Positions 1-3,331 of a stretch of 6,117 nt of DNA are shown one piece after another. The DNA comes from Natronomonas sp. (GTDB lineage Archaea > Halobacteriota > Halobacteria > Halobacteriales > Haloarculaceae). A program made the translations under genes and the position numbers. The notes below the pieces were generated by a model. It worked only from the letters and a program-made list of their open reading frames with translations. It searched no databases and had not been told where the DNA came from. Numbering within the stretch: the stretch's first letter is position 1; each line of letters starts with the position of its first letter. The stretch covers positions 1 through 6,117 of the forward strand of contig SLIW01000251.1 of the NCBI GenBank assembly GCA_007135435.1. Direction: 5' to 3'.

Positions 1-345
1 CCGGGGACGGTCAACGTCTTCGTCGGCACCACCCGGTCGCTCGACGACGGCGCGCTCGCCGGGCTCCTGGCCACGGCGGTCGAGGCGAAGGCGGCGACGC
101 TCCTCGCCGCGGCAGACGTCCCGGGGACGACGAGCGACGCGGTCGTCGTCGGCTGCGACCCCGACGGCGAGCCGTCGGCGTTCGCCGGGAGCGCCACGGA
201 GGTCGGCGCCGCCACCCGGGCCTGCGTCCGCGACGCCGTCCTGGCCAGCCTGGTGTCGAGGTACCCCGACGGGGAGCCGCCGTCGCTGGAGGAGGCCGAG
301 TACGGGCTCTCGACGCAGGGCCGGTCGACGGTCTTCGAGCCCTGA
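1..345 (+). CDS. cbiZ: Adenosylcobinamide amidohydrolase CbiZ, C-terminal part (5'-truncated)
   Basis: The gene enters from the left edge in frame 1 and ends at TGA 343-345, giving 114 visible residues. The visible part contains GTVNVFVGTTRSLDDGALA, an alpha-helical EAKAATLL stretch, PGTTSDAVVVG and FAGSATEVGAATRACV. This order matches the conserved C-terminal half of CbiZ: the GT(V/I)N strand, the T(S/G)TDAVVV strand and the (Y/F)AGSATEVG motif. In that family the enzyme hydrolyses the aminopropanol amide of adenosylcobinamide to give adenosylcobyric acid, the route by which archaea salvage cobinamide for B12 synthesis in the cytoplasm. The visible end is intact, with no frameshift. The N-terminal half and the promoter lie outside the window. 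In haloarchaea cbiZ usually sits with other cobalamin genes, which would be expected to the left. The gene on the right has a separate promoter and is not part of that unit. Confidence 0.87.
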   Translation, partial: PGTVNVFVGTTRSLDDGALAGLLATAVEAKAATLLAAADVPGTTSDAVVVGCDPDGEPSAFAGSATEVGAATRACVRDAVLASLVSRYPDGEPPSLEEAEYGLSTQGRSTVFEP

Positions 346-378
346 GGTGGATGCACGGGAGGAGTGGGACAGCCCCAC

Positions 379-396
379 GTATTACGATGGTATTAC
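379..396. repeat. GTATTAC direct repeat, 11-bp period, upstream of a TATA box
   Basis: GTATTAC occurs at 379-385 and again at 390-396, so the copies are exactly 11 bp apart, about one helical turn. They form an AT-rich island in GC-rich intergenic DNA, about 53-70 bp upstream of the TATA box at 449-456. A weak 5-bp hairpin (GTGGG 364-368 with CCCAC 374-378) lies just before it, 18 bp after the cbiZ stop. It has no T-run, so I do not call it a terminator. The repeat could bind a regulator on one face of the helix, or it could be chance. Confidence 0.3.
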
Positions 397-448
397 ACCC
401 GACGTCGTCCGGTCGCCACCTGACCACTGATGGGCGGTCCTCGCATTC

Positions 449-456
449 TTTATAAA
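449..456 (+). promoter_or_regulatory. TATA box (TTTATAAA) for the first Bat-type regulator
   Basis: TTTATAAA at 449-456 is the best match to the haloarchaeal TATA box in the window and stands out from its GC-rich surroundings. Transcription would be expected to begin about 22-27 bp downstream, near 475-482. That gives a leader of roughly 140 nt before the ATG at 618, long for haloarchaea, where many messages are leaderless. The octamer is its own reverse complement. Direction is inferred from the gene on the right, because no believable minus-strand gene lies to the left. Confidence 0.6.
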
Positions 457-471
457 CACCCGATACGCTTC

Positions 472-512
472 GGGTCGGACCGCCGAATCCGGATTCGACC
501 CCGGTCCGACCC
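472..512. promoter_or_regulatory. Large interrupted dyad at the predicted transcription start
   Basis: GGGTCGGACCG (472-482) is the exact inverse complement of CGGTCCGACCC (502-512). Between the arms lies a second, perfect 14-bp palindrome, CGAATCCGGATTCG (484-497). The two dyads are nested with centres within 2 bp. As RNA this would fold as an 11-bp stem, a small asymmetric internal loop (1 nt against 4 nt), a 5-bp stem and a CCGG tetraloop. As DNA it is a natural operator-like site. It starts 16 bp after the TATA box, so it spans the predicted start site. A bound dimer would block initiation, or the RNA would begin with a hairpin. The arms are seen directly; the function is inferred. Confidence 0.55.
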
Positions 513-571
513 CCACGAACACCGACCCCGGTCCGACCTCGGTCAGACCCCCACCGACATCGACCCCGGTC
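496..571. repeat. 38-bp imperfect tandem duplication in the leader
   Basis: Positions 496-533 and 534-571 are two adjacent 38-bp units with 33 of 38 bases identical by my alignment. Each unit begins CGACC(C/T)CGGTC and ends CGACCCCGGTC, so the core GACCCCGGTC recurs at spacings of 27 and 11 bp. The duplication lies between the TATA box and the start codon of the regulator, in a C-rich and G-poor stretch. It overlaps the right arm of the dyad at 472-512. No open frame through it looks coding. Confidence 0.75.
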
Positions 572-617
572 CAGCACCACCGACGCCGTCTTGCCACCGC
601 GCCACGTATCCAGGGCC

Positions 618-1352
618 ATGCGAGAGGTGGTCTTCGACGTGGTCCACGACCCCGGGACGAACCCGGTCGGGGATCTGCTCGCCGAGCACGGCGAGGCGCG
701 GCTCCGGTCGCTGGCGTGTCACGTCACCGAGTCGGCGCTGTGGCGGGTCGACCGCGCGAGCGGACCGACGGCGGTCCTCGACGGCCTCGCGGACATGGCC
801 GGGGCGCGGTACTTCACCGACTGCCTCGTCCGCGACGGCTGCGACGGGGACTGGGAGACGACCGTCCTCGACCGCGACGAGGACTCGCTCCTCCTGTACT
901 CCTACTGGGAGCGGGCGCCCGACTGCGACTCCGTGCCGCACCTCGCCCGGGAGCGGTTCGGCGACGGCGTCGTCTTCGACGAGACCTGGCGCGGGCGCCG
1001 CCAGCGCTGGCGCGTGCTCGCCCCCGACGGCCCCGTGGGCGCGTTCGTCGAGGACGTCCGCGAGGTGGCCGACGCGGCGGTCGAGTTCGAGCGCGTCTCG
1101 AGCCCGGATAACGGCAACGGGGGGAGCGGGGGATCCGGGGCGAGAGGGGACGCGCGGGGCGGTCTGGAGGCGCTCCCGCCCGAGCAGGCCGCCGCCGTCG
1201 AGGCGGCCGTCGAGGCGGGGTACTACGAGACGCCGCGGGAGGTGGACGCCTACGAACTCGCCGATGAGCTCGGCGTCCCGGGGTCGACGCTCACCTACCG
1301 CCTTCGCCGCGCGGAGGCGTGGCTGGCGGCGCAGTACGTCGACGGTCGGTGA
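618..1352 (+). CDS. Bat-type (HTH_10) helix-turn-helix transcriptional regulator
   Basis: This is a predicted cytoplasmic DNA-binding regulator of 244 residues. The C-terminal part, about residues 185-238, is a bacterio-opsin-activator type HTH: LPPEQAAAVEAAVEAGYY, then the signature GYYETPREVDAYELADELGV, then a recognition helix in GSTLTYRLRRAEAWLA. The N-terminal part, residues 1-160, has the alternating strands and helices of the sensor-like domains joined to this HTH in haloarchaea, but I cannot name its ligand. A Gly/Ser-rich linker (about 161-182) joins the two. I chose ATG 618 because similarity to a folded domain begins there. A TTG at 591 would add nine residues that look unlike protein. 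No Shine-Dalgarno sequence precedes 618. Regulation may involve the dyad and the tandem repeat in the leader. The gene faces the next regulator tail to tail. Its target is unknown; the family includes regulators of bacterio-opsin and respiratory genes. Confidence 0.85.
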   Translation: MREVVFDVVHDPGTNPVGDLLAEHGEARLRSLACHVTESALWRVDRASGPTAVLDGLADMAGARYFTDCLVRDGCDGDWETTVLDRDEDSLLLYSYWERAPDCDSVPHLARERFGDGVVFDETWRGRRQRWRVLAPDGPVGAFVEDVREVADAAVEFERVSSPDNGNGGSGGSGARGDARGGLEALPPEQAAAVEAAVEAGYYETPREVDAYELADELGVPGSTLTYRLRRAEAWLAAQYVDGR

Positions 1353-1385
1353 GCGATCGAGGTGGACCGTGGCGGTGAGCGATCG
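1347..1385 (+). repeat. Two copies of a 13-mer (CGGTGAGCGATCG) between convergent genes
   Basis: CGGTGAGCGATCG lies at 1347-1359, where it contains the stop codon of the upstream regulator, and again at 1373-1385. The offset is 26 bp and weaker similarity continues between the copies, so this looks like an old 26-bp tandem duplication. The same 13-mer is found on the minus strand at 3302-3314 in the otsA-otsB junction. The 47-bp space between the two convergent stop codons shows no T-run or strong hairpin, so I do not call a terminator. Confidence 0.65.
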
Positions 1386-1399
1386 CGGCGGCCGGTCGG

Positions 1400-2053
1400 T
1401 CACTCCCCGTGGGAGACCCCGAGCATGTGCTTGACGAGGGTGTTGTGGCCGCGGCGGAGCCGCTCGGAGAGCGCCTGGTGGGTGATGTCGAGCTGCTCGG
1501 AGAGCTCCTCGATGCCCGTCTCCCGGGGGACGTCGAAGTAGCCCGCCTCCCAGGCGAGCTTCAGCGACTCGTACTGGGCGCTGGTGAGGCCGTAGCGGCT
1601 GGCGGGCTCGTCGTCCATCTCCCGGACCCGCTTGATGTCGAAGGGGATGCCGTGGGCCTCGCAGAACTCGTTGGTCGCCGACAGCTCCTCGCGGTCGGGG
1701 TAGAAGATCCGGAGCCGCCAGGCGTCGGCCGTGCCGTAGGCGTCCAGGACCGACCCCTGTGAGTTGAGCATCATCTGGATGACGAGCCGGACCTCCCGGG
1801 CCCAGTCCATGCGGTAGAGGACCTCCCCGTCGAGGTCGGCGAGCGAGATCGCCTCGTCGACCGTGGGATCCGCCTCCAGGGCCGCGTTCAGGCGGTCGAA
1901 GTCGTCCGAGCGCGCCCACACCAGGGGCATGAACACCTCCTGGCCGTTCTGGACGACCTGCTCGGACTCGAAGACCGCGTCGGGCACCTCCTCGAACGTC
2001 TCCCCGAGCGCGAACTCCTCGACCGGTAGCTCGCCCCAGACGATGGTCGGCAT
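1400..2053 (-). CDS. Bat-type (HTH_10) helix-turn-helix transcriptional regulator
   Basis: This is a second predicted cytoplasmic regulator of the Bat class, 217 residues from ATG 2053. Two GTG codons at 2056 and 2059 could add one or two residues. The HTH occupies about residues 156-210: LTSAQYESLKLAWEAGYFDV, then PRETGIEELSEQLDITHQAL and SERLRRGHNTLVKH. The GYFDVPRE signature and the ELSEQLDITHQALSERLRR helix-turn-helix are clear. Residues 1-145 resemble the bacterioopsin-activator GAF/HTH-associated domain, including the late strand WRLRIFYPDREELSATNEFC, but no ligand can be inferred. It is more canonical than the plus-strand regulator facing it and has no Gly-rich linker. A TATA-like element lies about 27 bp upstream of the ATG, consistent with a leaderless message. 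The zinc-ribbon gene lies 60 bp upstream on the same strand, so co-transcription is also possible. The target genes are unknown. Confidence 0.88.
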   Translation of the reverse strand: MPTIVWGELPVEEFALGETFEEVPDAVFESEQVVQNGQEVFMPLVWARSDDFDRLNAALEADPTVDEAISLADLDGEVLYRMDWAREVRLVIQMMLNSQGSVLDAYGTADAWRLRIFYPDREELSATNEFCEAHGIPFDIKRVREMDDEPASRYGLTSAQYESLKLAWEAGYFDVPRETGIEELSEQLDITHQALSERLRRGHNTLVKHMLGVSHGE

Positions 2054-2077
2054 CACCACGGAGTACTTTGCTGACGT

Positions 2078-2083
2078 GAGTAA
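2078..2083 (-). promoter_or_regulatory. Possible TATA element for the minus-strand Bat regulator
   Basis: On the minus strand the bases 2083 to 2078 read TTACTC, preceded by ACTATCC. The element is centred about 27-28 bp upstream of ATG 2053. That is the distance expected for a leaderless haloarchaeal transcript, but the match to the TATA consensus is poor. Confidence 0.3.
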
Positions 2084-2113
2084 GGATAGTGGCGGACTCT
2101 TCGACGGTTACTT

Positions 2114-2263
2114 TCACTTGCTCGCCCGCGCTTGTCGTGGCTGGACGAGCGTCCGCCCGCAGTCGACGCAGACGTACCGCTCGTCGACCGTCACCGCGAC
2201 CGGCGCGTTGCACCGCAGGCACTTGATCCTCGCGTCCCGGACTGCTCGCGGATACCGGCCCAT
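2114..2263 (-). CDS. Small CxxC...CxxC zinc-ribbon protein (49 aa)
   Basis: The frame from ATG 2263 to TGA 2116-2114 encodes 49 residues beginning MGRYPRAVRDARIKCLRCNA. It has two CxxC pairs, Cys15-x2-Cys18 (CLRC) and Cys32-x2-Cys35 (CVDC), separated by 13 residues with the strand-turn-strand look of a zinc ribbon (VAVTVDERYVCVDCGR). Basic residues lie at both ends (RAVRDARIK; RQARASK), unusual in an acidic haloarchaeal proteome and compatible with nucleic-acid binding. Haloarchaea are known to encode many tiny zinc-finger proteins of this sort, mostly of unknown function. Its small size makes it easy to miss. The four correctly spaced cysteines and a complete frame with ATG support it as real. 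It lies 60 bp upstream of the Bat regulator and 126 bp downstream of otsB, all on the same strand. A plausible TATA element sits at the right distance. No function is assigned. Confidence 0.78.
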   Translation of the reverse strand: MGRYPRAVRDARIKCLRCNAPVAVTVDERYVCVDCGRTLVQPRQARASK

Positions 2264-2283
2264 GCGTCGACCAAGGTGACCGA

Positions 2284-2294
2284 GCGAGATACCC
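2284..2294 (-). promoter_or_regulatory. Possible TATA element for the zinc-ribbon gene
   Basis: The minus strand from 2294 to 2284 reads GGGTATCTCGC. The TATC core is centred about 26-27 bp upstream of ATG 2263, the spacing of a leaderless haloarchaeal promoter. The match to the consensus is weak, so the call rests mainly on position. Confidence 0.3.
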
Positions 2295-2320
2295 GCGGTG
2301 CTTGCAGCGGCAAGTGGCCC

Positions 2321-2388
2321 GTCACGAGGACCCGGTGCGGACCGTCGGTACCGCTGTCACGAGGACCCGGTGCGGACCGTCGGTACCG
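2321..2388. repeat. Perfect 33-bp direct repeat downstream of otsB
   Basis: Positions 2321-2353 and 2356-2388 are identical over 33 bp, separated by only two bases (CT). The unit begins GTCACGAGGACCCGG and ends GACCGTCGGTACCG, finishing in the self-complementary octamer CGGTACCG. The second copy ends one base before the otsB stop codon, so the repeat fills the start of the 126-bp gap between otsB and the zinc-ribbon gene. It may be transcribed as the 3' untranslated end of the otsA-otsB message. Perfect identity means the duplication is recent or kept identical. Confidence 0.9.
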
Positions 2389-2389
2389 A

Positions 2390-3289
2390 TCAGCCATCGG
2401 GCGCCGGCGGGCCCACGGGGGCGTCGGCGAGCCACTCGAGGAACGCCCGGACGCCGTCGACGTCGTGGACGCGGTAGTCCGCGGCCGACGGCCGGTCGCC
2501 GACGAGGACGCCGACCCCGCCGCAGGGGAGGGCCGCGAGCGCCGCGAAGGCGTCCTCGTCGGTCGCGTCGTCGCCGACGTAGACGGCGGCCGCGCCCGCG
2601 GGCGTGAGCGCCCGGACGGCGTCGCCCTTGTCCCAGTCGACGGTCGGGCGGATCTCGACGATCTTCCGGCCGACGGTCGCCTCGAGGGCCGACTCGTCCG
2701 CCACGGCCGCCTCGACGATGCCCTCGACGGTCGCGGCGTCGGCGCCCGCGCCGCGGTGGTGGACCGTCGCCGTCACGTCCTTGTCCTCGATCCAGCAGTC
2801 GGGGTGGGCATCCAGCCGGGTCTCGACCTCCTCGAGGATCCGCTCGAGCGCCTCGCGGGCGGCCTCGGCGTCGGGGTGGACCCACACGTCGCCGCCGCGG
2901 TCGATCTCGAGGCCGTGGTTGCCCGCGAGGGCACAGGCGTCGACCGGGACCCGCCCGCGGAGGTCCGGGAGGGCCCGCCCGCTGACGACGGCGGGGTCGA
3001 TCGCCTCGCGGTCGGCCAGTCGTCGGAGGGCATCCCGGGTCCGCGCCGGGACGGAGGCGTCGTCGGGGTCCGCGACGATCGGCGCGAGCGTCCCGTCGAA
3101 GTCGAGGCAGACGGCCAGGCGCTCGCAGCGGGCGAACCGATCCTCGAGGGACGAGAGCCAGTTGCCGACCAGGGGCGGCGAGTCGGCGTCCTCCCCGGGC
3201 GGGGCGTCGGCGACGGGTTCGACGCCACCAGCGTCCCGTCGGTCGTCGGGCGGGACGTCCCGACCACCGTCCGGCCGTCGTGGCGTCAC
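2390..3289 (-). CDS. otsB: Trehalose-6-phosphate phosphatase (HAD superfamily)
   Basis: This enzyme dephosphorylates trehalose-6-phosphate to trehalose in the cytoplasm, the second step of the OtsAB pathway. The 299-residue product has all the HAD phosphatase motifs in order: CLDFDGTLAPI (residues 61-71; nucleophile Asp63 and acid/base Asp65), VVSGR (Ser103), GNHGLEI (123-129), WIEDKDVTATVHHR, the motif III lysine in WDKGDA (Lys221), and YVGDDATDEDAF (237-248) for Mg binding. GNHGLEI and DDxTDEDAF are diagnostic of the trehalose phosphatase branch. The first 40 residues are a charged, Pro/Asp-rich extension without visible fold. The start is GTG 3289, chosen because GGAGG lies 8 nt upstream (3302-3298). 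The gene follows otsA by 42 bp in the same reading frame, separated only by the otsA TGA and 14 sense codons. Co-transcription with otsA is nearly certain. Confidence 0.94.
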   Translation of the reverse strand: MTPRRPDGGRDVPPDDRRDAGGVEPVADAPPGEDADSPPLVGNWLSSLEDRFARCERLAVCLDFDGTLAPIVADPDDASVPARTRDALRRLADREAIDPAVVSGRALPDLRGRVPVDACALAGNHGLEIDRGGDVWVHPDAEAAREALERILEEVETRLDAHPDCWIEDKDVTATVHHRGAGADAATVEGIVEAAVADESALEATVGRKIVEIRPTVDWDKGDAVRALTPAGAAAVYVGDDATDEDAFAALAALPCGGVGVLVGDRPSAADYRVHDVDGVRAFLEWLADAPVGPPAPDG

Positions 3290-3314
3290 GACGCGCGCCT
3301 CCGATCGCTCACCG
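3286..3314 (-). promoter_or_regulatory. otsA-otsB junction: ribosome binding site inside a GTG micro-ORF
   Basis: The minus strand carries CGGTGAGCGATCG (3314-3302), the third copy of the 13-mer at 1347 and 1373. It opens a micro-ORF, GTG 3312 to TGA 3286, encoding MSDRRRAS. Its stop overlaps the otsB start as GTGA (3289-3286). GGAGG at 3302-3298 is the likely Shine-Dalgarno for otsB and lies inside this micro-ORF. The ribosome site decides the otsB start; the meaning of the micro-ORF is speculative. Confidence 0.5.
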
Positions 3315-3331
3315 CTGGCACCCCCGACCGA

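Noticed and set aside
364..378. Hairpin GTGGG/CCCAC as the cbiZ terminator
   Set aside because: The stem is only 5 bp and no T-run follows. Haloarchaeal termination relies mainly on T-rich tracts.
382..597. Minus-strand open frame over the leader of the first regulator
   Set aside because: The product is Gly/Arg/Val-rich with no motif. It lies over the repeats and dyad, and it reads against the good TATA box and the regulator gene.
591..617. TTG 591 as start of the first regulator
   Set aside because: It would add MPPRHVSRA ahead of the natural domain start, with no ribosome site. ATG 618 fits better.
543..2222. Long minus-strand frame opposite the first regulator
   Set aside because: It runs antisense through the plus-strand regulator and out of frame through the minus-strand one. 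Its composition is Arg/Gly/Pro-rich shadow coding.
2321..2388. Two-copy 33-bp repeat as a minimal CRISPR array
   Set aside because: The copies are separated by only two bases, so there is no spacer, and no cas gene is present.
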